The notes: generated by a model from the sequence alone, not told the origin. A stretch of DNA of 64,000 nucleotides from Syncephalis plumigaleata (GCA_025201365.1 JAIXMF010000004.1:186001-250000), one strand, 5' to 3'. Shown: positions 1 through 12,391, counted from the first letter of the stretch. Program-made: numbers and translations.

Positions 1-860
1 TATGTTATACTGATAATGCTTACGGTTAACTGCATAGGAGTAGCAACGAGTAAACAAATAGAATACACGATAGACAATATAATAAACAAGCAGCAACTAG
101 TAGAATGACTGACTTGTCACGAACGAGCAAGGAATGAGCAAGGAAGGGTGCATGAACACGTATGCCAGTTTATTCGAAGAAGCAGTGTATGCTTGTATGT
201 GGTAAACAGAGTATGGAGATGGCAGTAAACAAATAAAAATACAAATAAAAGCATGACGTAATAGTGGCATACAAACAGATGACGGAAGAGAGTGGTAAAA
301 GTGAAAGGTGCATATTACAACGAGAACAGTAAACGCTTAAACATTGATAAATAAGCAGGACAGTGATAGAAAACAAAGGACTAGAACGAACAATAAACAA
401 GGCTTATTGGTATATAATAATAACGACAAGTGAGCATGTAGATAGGCTAGAGGAAGAGGAAAACAAAGAGATAAATAAATAGCATAGAGATAGTATGCAG
501 AATAGCTGCTATTGGGAATGTGTATGTTAAAGTGAAAGAGGAAGTAAGTGGAATGCGAATGACGCGAATAAGACGCGTATTACTGAGAAAGTGAATAGAA
601 GGAAAAGAAATAACTAGCATATAGTTAAGAGGAAGTGGACGCGTGTTATTTACTGACAAGTGGAATGTAGTTGGCACGAAGAAGGCACTTACTGTTTAGT
701 GATGAGGGAAATGACGGGGGAATGTAGTTGGCACGAATAAGACAGTATGTGAAAGAAGTCAACGACAAGTAGAATGCAGTCAAGACTAAGAAGACGGCGT
801 TGATAAAGAAGTAAAGGAAACAGCAATGAAATGGATACTTAGAATGGATTAGTACATCAT
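1..860 (+). repeat. Left arm of terminal inverted repeat
   Basis: This arm pairs with 2376-3270. Its outer 700 bases or so are nearly identical to the right arm. It lacks a segment of about 40 bases that the right arm has near 2440-2490. The lone arm copy at 31960-32405 keeps that segment, so the loss happened in the left arm. Apparent ORFs in the arm are identical in both arms and are composition artefacts. Confidence 0.85.
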
Positions 861-1250
861 TAATGCCATTAGACACTAATAACAAACATGTCAATTAGTA
901 TTAGTGCTTATGATTGCTAGTAATACAAATAAACTAGATATATTTTTATTGAGCATCTTTGAATGGTTCTATTTGAATGACAATGCATTGCTTTGTGTAC
1001 TTGGCTCATGTGTATAGACTACTACAATAAAGATATTGCTACAATGGTGTCAAGACAATGACGTGATGTGTTAGTTGGCGTGTAGATTAGCAATACAATA
1101 TATCATTATATACGAACTACGAAAAATCACATATAAAAATGAAGCTATACAAGCAATCGGTAAGCTAGAACACCTGCCCTTTACTGCTTTTATTGCGATG
1201 CGTATTGACTACAACTTTTTTTACTTATCTTAGCTATATCAAAAGGTGAG

Positions 1251-2000
1251 ATGGGGGTGCTAAAGAATGCGCATTGGTATGATGTCTATCGTCGACGCAT
1301 AACCACGGAAAGCAGCTGGCGCCGTGGTTATTTCAACAGCGTCAGCGTCAAATTCGAGGCAGGTTCCACATTTGAGCCTGTGGCCGTCATCAGACGGTCT
1401 CTCTCGATAGCCACCGGTGTTTTCTTAGAACACAGCCAGCGCGATGGCGAAGAGTGGTTGAATACATGGTATTATATTGAGAATGCAGCGCATCAGGGAC
1501 TTAAGCGCAACCATGGTAAGTTTGCAAGTTACACATTTTCAGATGTAACCAGCAGTTGGGCACCACACAAATGTACTTGCGATCTGGTTCCAGGTCCAAT
1601 ACATTGGCGACCATTACGCCGTTTACATCAAACAGCAATATAACCAGCAAAGCGAGCATTTGCAATCGCTGGTTATATCAACACGCGGCAAAGGGACTCA
1701 ACACGAATACGCTGCTGTGGACATCCTTAAAAAGCCCAAGTAAAGGGTGTCAACGGCAAGTGGGACTTCTATGCGAGAAGTCCCAAAAATAACAATTTTT
1801 TAAGGTAAGTATTATATAATTAACACACAAATATACTAATATTAATTATACAGTAAATATAACTTTATTAGATATAGAAAAAGTTGTCAAATATATCGGC
1901 AACGTTGACGATGGCTGGAATATAATTTGCATTTACGAAACAAACAACAATGTAGCAATATTATATACAGCTAAAGTGAAGGAACGAGGGTCACAACGGT
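1251..2000 (+). pseudogene. F-box-like coding fragment inside the TIR element
   Basis: The first open stretch (1251-1514) reads HWYDVYRRRI, then ESSWRRGYF. This is the tryptophan/arginine pattern that follows the F-box in many fungal F-box proteins (W..lY.rR....nWr.G). A GTAAGT donor follows at about 1514. Joining to an acceptor near 1552 continues in frame for some 70 more codons to a stop near 1740. Further coding-looking stretches follow (GKWDFYAR, then YIGNVDDGWN near 1895), separated by stops and a second GTAAGT donor near 1804. No complete reading frame results. I infer a captured or decayed host gene rather than a transposase. WD40 or kelch repeats are not clear, and family assignment rests on one motif. 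Confidence 0.4.
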
Positions 2001-2375
2001 AGCAATCCCTCCTGGTGCACAGCATCTCAACATCCGAGCTGAGCGAGACACCAGAAAACAAAATATACCTCGGCAATGGATCGCTACCGATTCCATTGCT
2101 GAAGGCAGGTTTGCGTGGCGACGGGCTTAAATGCCACGTTTACCACTCTGAGGTCTTCACCAGTGATCAGCTAATATATTTTCAAATATTATTAGCTACG
2201 ATCACATCATTGGAGACTTATATAGCATTACGGCCAAAGGAGGCCGTAGAACATTACTATTAACAATTTACATTCACTAATTATCTTTAACCACTTTCAT
2301 TTTCATTTACATAATAAACTACTAATTTATTCTAATAAATCTATCAATAAAATATTAATTACTATTAACAATTTA

Positions 2376-3270
2376 CTAATCCATTTCTAAGTATTCATTT
2401 CATTGCTATTTCCCTTCACTTTACCAATGCTGTCTTCTTAGTGTTAGCTACATTCCACTTGTCATTACACAATACACCTCTTCTTAGTCTTGACTGCATT
2501 CTACTTGTCGTTGACTTCTTTCACATACTGTCTTATTCGTGCCAACTACATTCCCCCGTCATTTCCCTCATCACTAAACAGTAAGTGCCTTCTTCGTGCC
2601 AACTACATTCCACTTGTCAGTAAATAACACGCGTCCACTTCCTCTTAACTATATGCTAGTTATTTCTTTTCCTTCTATTCACTTTCTCAGTAATACGCGT
2701 CTTATTCGCGTCATTCGCATTCCACTTACTTCCTCTTTCACTTTAACATACACATTCCCAATAGCAGCTATTCTGCATACTATCTCTATGCTATTTATTT
2801 ATCTCTTTGTTTTCCTCTTCCTCTAGCCTATCTACATGCTCACTTGTCGTTATTATTATACCAATATGCATTGTTTATTGTTCGTTCTAGTCCTTTGTTT
2901 TCTATCACTGTCCTGCTTATTTATCAATGTTTAAGCGTTTACTGTTCTCGTTGTAATATGCACCTTTCACTTTTACCACTCTCTTCCGTCATCTGTTTGT
3001 ATGCCACTATTACGTCATGCTTTTATTTGTATTTTTATTTGTTTACTGCCATCTCCATACTCTGTTTACCACATACAAGCATACACTGCTTCTTCGAATA
3101 AACTGGCATACGTGTTCATGCACCCTTCCTTGCTCATTCCTTGCTCGTTCGTGACAAGTCAGTCATTCTACTAGTTGCTGCTTGTTTATTATATTGTCTA
3201 TCGTGTATTCTATTTGTTTACTCGTTGCTACTCCTATGCAGTTAACCGTAAGCATTATCAGTATAACATA
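2376..3270 (-). repeat. Right arm of terminal inverted repeat
   Basis: This is the reverse complement of the left arm. It ends exactly with the complement of the first window bases and is followed by TTTATTAAAT. It contains tandem degenerate units built around a core such as TGCCAACTACATTCCACTTG. Confidence 0.85.
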
Positions 3271-3604
3271 TTTATTAAATACACGGTTTAAAATGCTCAT
3301 CGAATACTGCATATGATTATGGAGTATGCGAGTATTTGTAATGTTGATCCGATTTATTTAGTATGGTATAGTTGACACTGTAAACTATCATTGATGCATT
3401 TGGTAAAATTGAGCATTGCATTCTTGTTGTAAGCATATATGCATACGTGGTCATTCCATTCACTAGGTTGCTAGCCATTAAATTGTTAATAACATTAGTC
3501 GAATAGACTACAAGACAGCACAGGACCTACGGATAAGATGATAGCAAAAGACATGTATATAAATCCATTTACTAAATTGCACTAGATTTATTGATTTGAA
3601 TCAG
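3271..3604. other. Flank and presumed intron of the PUF60-like gene
   Basis: This stretch separates the TIR element from the first visible exon of the splicing-factor gene. It ends in TTTGAATCAG, a good 3' splice site. I see no upstream RRM exon in it, so it reads as the 3' part of an intron into or beside which the element inserted. Confidence 0.5.
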
Positions 3605-4362
3605 ATGAAGTAGAGCCAATGACCATAGCAGCAATGAATGAATTCGAGCTAGGCGGTAATAATCTTCATGTTATTACGGCCATGATGCCTGGTACATTGA
3701 TCGAAGGCATGAAAGCATTAAAAGGATTAGGACCACTTCAAGCATCATCTGCTACTATAGCTAATACTGCTACTACGAGTACTATGGTCAAAGGTAGCAT
3801 ACATGTACATACATACATACATAGCAATCTAAGTATACTATACCAATACCTTGACAGGACAATCCATGGCAATATCACCGGTGGAACCATTGAATAGCGT
3901 ATTGAATGAAGAAAACATCAGCATTAAGGAGGTCAGCGCTATGCGGTAATGCAGAAACTCGCACAGAGTGAAGAGGTAGGCAACACGTATGTACTGGTAT
4001 ATCGAATAACATTGCTGGTATAGGCAGCTCGTGTTGCACATGATCGAGCACAAAAGAGCGACAACACGACAACTACTGTGGTGCGTATTGCTAATGCAGT
4101 CACTGCCGGTGAAGCGGACGATGCACTAAGCGAAGTGTTCGAGGAGGAGTGTCGTCGCTTTGATGTCGTAACCTGTATTCACATTGAAGTTGACGACGAT
4201 ACCGCTGGTGCCGCCTATATATTCGTGCAGTTTGATGACGTGTCTGATGCACAGCAAGTGGTGAAGATGCTTTATGACCGCTGGTTCAGTGGACGACAGT
4301 TGACGGTCGACCTTTACGATCAGTATGCGTTTATTCGAGGTAATCATCGATTAACTATGTAG
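3605..4362 (+). CDS. PUF60-like splicing factor, 3' portion
   Basis: This is the C-terminal half of a poly(U)-binding, U2AF-related splicing factor that helps define 3' splice sites in the nucleus. Exon 3605-3793 encodes the end of an RRM (MNEFELGGNNLHV, matching the MnlFdLGG.yLrV signature of PUF60 RRM2). Exon 3858-3975 has EENISIK then RYAVMQKL, as in the PUF60 linker. Exon 4024-4362 encodes a UHM domain with RWFSGRQL and LYDQ near the end, the usual RWFaGR..vaevYDQ pattern. The first RRM and part of the second are missing from the window; the TIR element lies directly upstream. Within 3858-3975 the conserved reading changes frame at the GG of 3928-3929; one more G would restore the family sequence. 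The last 10 residues are atypical, so the true 3' end may use another intron at about 4341. Confidence 0.72.
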
Positions 4363-5298
4363 ACATCAAGGAATAATAAAAGTGAATATTTCAATATGGC
4401 ACATTCATACGACATATGTTGCCACGATGTGTAGCCGACCAAGTAGTCCATAGAACGTTGTATCATTAAACATTATCTACAATGGAGTGTCAATTACAAT
4501 GTGGTATACCTTTACAGCTGGTGATACACTACTAGTGTATGATGTGCTAAATGTCGTAATAGCTGACCGATATGCACTAACCTATTGAATGGTAATAGAT
4601 TTGATGATAAAATAATGTCTAATGCATGTAATGATAGTATGATACGATTGCATTGTACTGATTTAAGTTGTTTGCTTTTTAGATATGACCAAATGTAAAC
4701 GCGTTTAGACAAGTGTATACAGGTGATTATGGATATTTATTGACAAATCTAATACGTATAAGCACAAAACATTAATGCTATAATAAAGACGAAACAGCTT
4801 ATTACATAAAGTGAATCGGCAACAATGATCCAGCTAACGCCGATTGTAGAACGATTGAACAAAATTGGCAAATAATTTATCCTTAGTGTACGATTGTAGA
4901 AGAAACGCGTGCGGTTAGTTTCGGAAAAAAGGCGACGATGATACCTAATAATGGCAACGATTACCTTTTGCCATTACATTACTACAACCATAGTTGTAGC
5001 GAATATCGAAATAGTTCATTTCCTCATCCCATCTTTTGTTGATCTATTGCAGAATCCGCTACTTACTACTTACTGTTCACCGTAACTGTTACGGCTACAT
5101 ATTCTCTATTCTTATTTTGCTTTATTGTACTTTCATGTTAGCCACTGGATGTAGTCGTCATTGACTAGTATCGTTTGATATATATAAACACTTCGTTAAT
5201 TAGTTAGTTAGTTGGTTAGAGCGAGCGAGCAAGCGAGAGAGTACAAGTATTTATCTATATTGACACTAGTTGTTGACGTGGTATTGCTATTAAACATA
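4363..5298. other. Intergenic, no gene seen
   Basis: This is AT-rich sequence between the PUF60-like gene and the histidine phosphatase. No ORF in it has family features and no tRNA fold was recognised by eye. It should contain the terminator of the first gene and the promoter of the second; a TATATATAAA-like stretch occurs near 5179. Confidence 0.5.
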
Positions 5299-6379
5299 AT
5301 GAACACGCACGTTTTATCGTCTGTATCTAGTGATACGTCAGCAGCAACAACAACACCGTACGCCACGCTATTATTGATTCGACATGGCGAAACAGAGCTT
5401 AATGCTAAAAACATACTACAAGGATCTGGTGTAGATTATCCGCTTAACGACGTGGGTAGGGAACAAGCACGATTACTTGGTCAACGACTGGCATCGACTA
5501 CTATTGACTTAGTAGCTTCTAGTACAATGCAGGTAATAATAACAACTTTGTAGTAGCATCGTCTTATCGTATATTTACATGTTGAATAATAATAATTAGC
5601 GTGCTAGAGAAACAGCCGACTACATACGTCAATGGCATAAAGAGGTCCCATTTCTGGTAGGAGTAGATTCTTTTTATTTGTAGTTAAATACGCAACTAGT
5701 AACATTAACCTTACTGCCTGCACTGATAATAATAACAAGACGGTTAACGGGCTAGAGGAGATTAGCTGGGGTGATTTCGATGGTAAGGCCAACCAGAATC
5801 TGTCACCATTAATGGACGAGTGGAATAGCGGCAATTTCGATGCACGTTCACCTAATGGCGAGTCAGCAGCTGAGGTAGAGGCGCGTGCACTACCCGCCAT
5901 TCAGCAATTACTAGACGAGTATGGTGGCAGTAATCGACATTTAGCAATAGTTAGTAAGTGGTTGTCTCATGTATATATAGTCGTATCCTATGATATAATA
6001 TAGATTGAACTAATGTAACAATGATTAAACATGATCTATTATCATTATTGCCCTTGTTATTACCATTGTATTTACACTAGTTCATGGTCGATTGTTGCGT
6101 GTTATACTCGCTTCATTACTCGATGGTGTACTTGATCGTATGACGATTTATGAACATCATAATACGTGCATTAACGAGATTCGAGTATATCATGATGCAA
6201 ACAATCGTGCGTTACCTTCGTACGTTGGTCGACACACGCCTAATACTGTTCGTCATAATATAGCTAATTATCGATTTGAATCGGTATATCTTAATGACAC
6301 GCAACATCTGGCTTCATTGACGATACCCGATAACACGGTAACGGAAACAGTTATCACATCATCTGCGCAGCATTCATGA
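5299..6379 (+). CDS. Histidine phosphatase (phosphoglycerate-mutase-like)
   Basis: This is a branch-1 histidine phosphatase of about 267 aa in four exons (5299-5532, 5600-5656, 5740-5953, 6081-6379), all joining in frame. The N-terminal LLLIRHGETELN is the RHG phosphohistidine motif. Residues 40-60 (GVDYPLNDVGREQARLLG) give the conserved L.~.G..QA helix, and RARETADYI follows. EEISWGDFDGK contains the E.~~G.~eG site, and exon 4 opens with the second catalytic histidine (IHGRLLR, usually SHG or THG). These enzymes remove phosphate from sugar phosphates such as fructose-2,6-bisphosphate or from small phosphoesters; the substrate cannot be told here. An in-frame ATG at 5212 exists, but 5299 fits the family start better. 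The gene converges on the LisH-WD40 gene. Confidence 0.82.
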
Positions 6380-6758
6380 TTTGGACTATTGTATTGTATA
6401 AATAAAATAGGCTAATAGCAGTGATATTCATGCAATAAGTGTGAGGTGTATATATTTAGTTTAAACGAGATAGCCACAAGAATATAAGATACGGAACAAG
6501 AACACAAAACTAATTAAATATAAAATACGAAAATCATAATAGATATAAAGAAAAGAAAAGAAAAGATAGAGTGCGACAAATGAAGGGATAAGAGGACAGA
6601 CGCGTATACGTAAAGACGCGTAATAGAATGAATAACTAAATGAAGTAGAGAGATAGAGAGAATTGAAATGGATAACCATCTCCAATAGACAGTCTATTTT
6701 CATTGTAGCCGTTGTTGTATCTAACACATCAACATGATCTTCATATACACTTGAATTG
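6380..6758. other. Convergent 3' intergenic region
   Basis: This lies between two converging genes. An AATAAA signal sits at about 6401, just after the phosphatase stop. The remainder is AT-rich and holds no convincing gene. Confidence 0.6.
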
Positions 6759-9700
6759 TTAAATACTCGTGGTAGTTGGACGTTGATCTAGTACATCCCA
6801 AAGTTTTAGATTAGAGTCACGATGTCCACTACCACTGGCTAAGCAAACTGCAAATGTACCACTTCCATCCTCTTTCAGTGCAATCAACGGTGCCAAACAA
6901 TTCACCATACCACTTTGTACGGTGGTAACCGATAATGCTGGTGTATCTACTTGACCCTTTGTATCATTACGTTCATTACTAGTGCCGAATCCATTTGTTG
7001 CCGTAGTTGTCGTAGTTGTTGTCGTACTAGTGAGTGTATCACGGAATCGCCACAAGTAGATTGACTCGTATTCGCCAAAGGCAATTCTCGATGTGGTAGT
7101 GGTGATGGCATTACCATTACCATTTGTTACGGGTTCTGACACGAAACAGCAACTAGCAATCTTGCCTGTTTGTGCTGTTTGCGTATGTAATGGTTTAAAT
7201 GTGGTTGCATCCCATACACAGACCGCATCTTCACTTGCCGTCACTAGGTAGACGGCGTCCAACGACCAATCCAGCTGTCCAATGTTCTTTTGATGCGGTG
7301 TAGACAGTACACGTACACCAGTATTCGACGAGGTAACCAAACCATCAGGACATTGATTAACATCGATAATGATTAACATGGTGGCTTGTGCAACTGCTAC
7401 AATCGATCCATGACCAGGACGTGAACGTAATGGATTACTGGAGTAGCCGGTGTATTTTGATGATCCACTCGATTGCTAATAGCATAATAGTAATCAGCAT
7501 AAGTTATAATGACAATAATAACAGCAGTATTCACTTACTAGACGTATAGTCTTGCTACGTAATCCTGTATTAATACTCCAAACTTGTAGTTCGCCCTCTG
7601 CATCTACCGAATAGCACATATCGCTATTTGGTATGGAGCAGAAATCGACCGCTGTAACATTGCCTTGATGTCCATTGTATATCATGGCACATTCCGGTTG
7701 AGTCCCATTGATGGAATGCCAAATACGCACCGTTTTATCGTAGGATGCTGTAGCGAGTAGATCTCGAGTATCCGGACTAAATCTCGCCGAATTAATATGT
7801 CCAGAGTGCCCGGTTAGCGTATGTTGTAATTGACCATTGGCGAATGACCATAACAATATCTAGAGTGTAATATCGTAAGAGTGTATGTATACGCAACACG
7901 TATGTTTAGTATTCTAATTTCTACGCAACTAAGTCATCCTTTCCCGCTTACCTTTTTATCGTGACCTGCACTGGCCAGCCAACGACCACTTATTGAGAAG
8001 GCGCAAGTCGCCACCTTATTGGTGTGCCCTGTAAGTGTCGCTCTCGGCTTGAGCACTTGAGCCGGGAACGATATCGGTAATTGAGGATCTATTTTCAAAT
8101 ACAAAAACAAAATAGTTCAAAGATACATGTTTAGTTATTATTTATTCTTTACTGAAAATGTAGGATTCCGAGAGATCTGCTTTACCTGAGCCCATAAAAC
8201 CACTAAAATTTGAGAAAAATCCACTATTGGTTAAGGACTCAATGTCGATCTCGTTTGTCAGGTCGAATCCACCATGTTCATCACCGGTATCGCCCATGAG
8301 TAGACGCTCGAGTTCGTCCACGTCCATCGATTGATCTCCACCGGCTTGCGCGTTATTGACACCGAATGATGCCATCATACTGTTAGCCGTATCGGGTGGT
8401 AGCATGGTTACGGCCGTTGCTGTTGTCGCTGTCGCCGTTGTTGCTGTCGTTGAAGCAGGTGCATTACTACTAGTGGTCGTATTCTTTATTTCATTTGAAT
8501 CATTCGGCACATTAGTGGGTGCAGTCATGGACGGATTAATGGTCAATGTCTATACGTAGAATATACACACATATATATATATATGATATGTATTAGACAT
8601 TATACATATTATTTAATCCAATGAATAGGTTAGTAAAATAATTGACTTACCATTTGCGAAGGAATTGCTGATGATTCTGCCGCTTTACTTGCTGCTGCTG
8701 CTGCTGCCGCTGCTGCTTTTTGTGTCTTCTTGGACTGCTTCTTACTAGGTGTACGCACCTTGGCAGTACTCGTTCGATTATTCTTGCCTACTTTACCAGT
8801 TGATGCACTACCGGTTGTAGTCGGTGTAGCCGGTGTAGCTGTCCCCATTGTTTGTTCATTCACCGATGCTTGTATAATGATTGGCGATCCAGCTACTCTT
8901 TGTTGATTAGCGTTCATCGCTTGAGTATCCATCGTCTGAGTAGTCTCTGTATTGCCATTATTATTGCTGTTGTTGTTGTTGTTGTTACTAGTAGGATCAG
9001 TATTCACTTCCTCTTGCGTGTTTGTATGTGACATTTGACCCTGTTTAATCTCTTGTGTGAGATCGTGAAGCATTCTCCATCCATTGGTATTGTTTAACAA
9101 GTTGTTTGCTAGATTACCCTCCTCGTTGTTGTTTCCCGATTGGTTGTTCGACGACTTGTTAGCAGCAGCTTGCATCATTGACATTATATTGTTGGTAGTA
9201 TTAAGATGATTGCCGTTATTGTTATTATATTATTATTATTTACATTAGATATCCCATTAAATGGTATACCCGCACCAGGTTGTATTAAACGGCGTGCTTG
9301 CATTTGTTGAAGATGTAGCTGTTGCAATTGTTGCTGGTATATTTGCATTTGCTATAACAATGTTAATATCACACTCACTAATCAACTGGATGACAATGAT
9401 GATAATATCACTTACCTGAGGTGTCCATCCTACAGGTGGACCCCATATCTTTACTAGATGAGCATTAATACCTAATTACATCATGATAGATTAGCTTACT
9501 TGTAATAGTCATTGTATACGTTACATCCACTTACTTTCTGCTGTTACATTGGGTGGTAGACCAGTTTGTGGCATGGTATTTCCTGTTAACGGTGTCTCCT
9601 ATAAAGCATCATGATTAATTGCCTCATTCTAATCTGCTAGTTATTACAACTTACTACATTGGTATTGGTAGTTGTATTAACATTGTCGGATGTTGCACCC

Positions 9701-12391
9701 GATAGATGAGGTGAATCTGCTTCAGTGCGCGGTTTTTTAACTGATATATTGTCATCAGCATTCTAGTTAATCATACAACTTAGTATTCAATCAGTTAACT
9801 AGATTATACTTACTGTAATACCTAGAGCATTCGCAGCTGATTCTGATCGTTTTTGTGGTGACATGGTCATTTCCTCATTTGTTTTACCACTTGTATTATT
9901 GCCGTTATTATTATTGCTGTGTTATTGTTATTTTGTAGTACAGAAGCAGCTGTCGATGCTAATACGGCGATTTTGGATTCTCATTAGCAACCGCTTGCAT
10001 AAATTGACTGAATTGAGCTTGCGATGGCTGAACCATTGATTGACCGGATGCTGATTGTGCCGAATTAGGTGGAGGTGACTGCAATGCAGATGGCTGTCCC
10101 GATGGTATGACTAGATTAGGGAAGATGCCAGTGTTGACGTTGGCCGGTAGTCCAGGTCGTCCCATAGGTCGTTGTATACTTTGCATGGCCAATAAACGAC
10201 GTAGATTCTCCATTATTTTATTCTATTACATGTATTATTAGTATATCTACATGCATACATATATATATGTTATATTAGCATTACCTTTTCATCAGCAGTT
10301 AATGTGGCAAGTGGTCGATCACTAAGTCCAGCCATTTGTAAGGCAAGTTGCAACATACGATCAGGCACTCGATTTGGATTGGATAATTGCTGCGCGAATT
10401 GTTGTTGCATCTGTGGTGGAAGCATAGCGGCATTGGGTTGACCCATCATTGCTGCCAGATTGAATGGCGTTGCCGTGACCGGTGAATTTCCCGTTGCTAC
10501 AGAGTTATTCGTCATTGTAGGACTCATGGGTGTGGCGGATGAACGATCAGGACCATTGCCTCCTCCGGTGGTACTGGCAACACTAGCAGCTTCCGAGGGT
10601 AGACGTGCATGCTGATGCGGTGGTGTAAACAACGGTGACCCTAATGGATGTCCCGGTGTAGTGGCAGTATTCGGTTGACTAGGCGATGCTCCAGCCAATG
10701 CTGATTGCGACTGTAATGACTGTACCGGTAGTTGACGTAATCCCAATGGTGTAGCCATTTGACTAGGCGATGTAAACGATTGCGAGGGAGACATTAGCGA
10801 TGCTGTCGGTTGAGGTAAAGATGTATTAAATGAATGCGGGTGTGTAGTATTTGTTGGAACAGTCTCGTTATTCTGACCAATTGCTACATTACTACTACTA
10901 GTAGTATTAGCTGTAGTCGTAGCATTATTCGAGGCCATTGCAATAGAATGATCCATTGATGCACGACGTGCCTTTACCGCCTAGATGAATAACATGAGTT
11001 AGTATTATCATACTACTACTATCAATTATTAAGATATTACCTCTAAAATGCTTGAGCTTCATTGGATCCACCTCTTCTAGTAGCAGCGGAATACGTGTCC
11101 CAGAATAAAGACCACCATTCAAACATGAATGCATATGGTACATCAATGGGCGGTACCAGTGCTAACTTGCTGTTTGCATTCTTTCGAGTATTTTGATGAT
11201 CTTCCATTCCTACTCCTCCTAGAAATGCAGCTGCCTCCTCGCTAAATGTATCGGCTGTACGATGCCATCCGCGTTTGACAAGGTAATCGTGAATGAATAA
11301 GTTAAAGATTTTATCGTTACCCGCCCATGGTGCATTCACTGGCATGGATTGTGCATTTGATGCACCTAATGCTGATGGTATCATCTGTTGTGGCGAGTGT
11401 TGCATTTGAAAATTAATCGATGTAGGTAGTGGTGAGTTAATGGAACCATGAGATATAGCAGGCGAACTTTGTTGCTGCTGTGTAGATTGATGCATCATTC
11501 TTTGTTGTTGTTGTTGCTGTTGCTGCTGTTGCTGTGCTGCTGCTGCTGCTGCTGCTGCGGTTGAATAGAGAATGTTTGCATATGGCTATTCATCGTGTTA
11601 ATTGGTGATGGTGATGGATAAGCTATAGCAGGTTTCAATGTATCACTCGTAGATTGAGTGGAATGGGAAATGAAAGATTCAGCAGTAGTAGATGCAGTAG
11701 TAGTAGTAGAGGTGGATGCTTTCGTATTGCGATTACGTACACGAGGTTCTTTTGTGCGTCGTGCCTTACTATTGGAGGCAGGTCGTGGTGACTTTAGTGT
11801 ATCCTTTCCACTTGGCTTATTACTGCTTTCGTTGTTGTTGTTGTTGTTGCTACCGCTACTTTTACTTTCCTTTCGTGATTGTAATGCTGGAATAACAATG
11901 GACGATGGCTCTGGCGTAATAGGATTGACGGCAATTGTTTTGGTACTAGAGTCGGTATTTAATGGAACACTGTTCGCTAAATAAGGCGATGCTACAGGAT
12001 TAGCTAAAAATGATTCAGAACTAATAGGTTGGCAGCCGCTTAAAGAGGAAGCAGGATAGGGTTGGTGTTGACCAAGTCCGTTCAATACGCTCGACACGTC
12101 GAAGCCACTTAGAAGGCTGGCGTTGCTTGCGAGACTTTTTCCAACGCTCACTATAGCACTATGATTGCTGCTACTATTGCTACCAGTGCTACTATTGTTG
12201 TTGCTACCGCCAACACCACCTAGATTGAGTGGCGTTGCAGCTGCTATTGAGGATGCGTCGATATAAGAGTCTAGGATAAGATTGTGTGCAGAATCAACTA
12301 TCGATCCTGCGGCTGGTAGTGAGATATTTTGACTATGTGTAATTGCGGATGTGCGCTCCCGCGCTCCACTCGTAGCGGTAAATGACGCCAC
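6759..12391 (-). CDS. LisH-WD40 transcriptional corepressor, LEUNIG-like
   Basis: This is a very large intron-rich gene for a nuclear co-regulator of the LEUNIG/Flo8/SSDP (LUFS) class. From the N-terminus: a 280-residue Ser/Asn/Thr-rich leader (12391-11500), a poly-Q/poly-A tract, then a LisH domain (FNLFIHDYLVKRGWHRTA) with the LUFS tail FEWWSLFWDTYSAA. Long P/Q/N/S-rich exons follow (10956-8640), and a C-terminal WD40 propeller begins at about 8070 (RATLTGHTNKVATCAFS, GRWLASAGHDKK, LLATASYDKTVRIW, LKLWDV). About twelve introns have GTAAG donors and TAG/CAG acceptors. LisH mediates dimerisation and the propeller binds partners, recruiting repressors to DNA-bound factors. Conserved reading changes frame at about 11535 (CAG tract), at the AAAA of 11045-11048, and in an Asn tract near 9225-9231. 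A 49-base intron at about 9905-9953 repairs a fourth apparent break without any base change. Start choice and leader continuity are uncertain. Confidence 0.72.

Larger units (their letters stand above)
1..3270. mobile_element. Long terminal-inverted-repeat element
   Basis: The first 60 bases of the window are the exact reverse complement of bases 3211-3270. The match continues inward for about 0.86 kb on the left and 0.9 kb on the right. This gives a large foldback structure around a 1.5-kb core. The arms hold no convincing genes and consist of degenerate direct repeats of about 55 bases. No transposase is recognisable in the core, so the element is probably non-autonomous, of a MULE-like or foldback type. 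The left end coincides with the window edge, so the true terminus and target duplication cannot be seen. The core carries a coding fragment with F-box-like sequence, suggesting a captured host gene. Confidence 0.8.

Noticed and set aside
170-894. Three minus-strand ORFs in the left inverted-repeat arm and their mirror copies at 2596-3101
   Set aside because: They are identical because the arms are identical; composition is hydrophobic low-complexity with no family features.
11658-11984. Plus-strand ORF of 108 codons
   Set aside because: Antisense shadow of the Ser/Asn-rich leader of the corepressor gene.
11495-12391. Leader ORF of the corepressor as a separate 298-aa gene
   Set aside because: It is Ser/Asn-rich like the rest of the protein and runs straight into the poly-Q tract of the LisH exon, where a one-base slip explains the split better.
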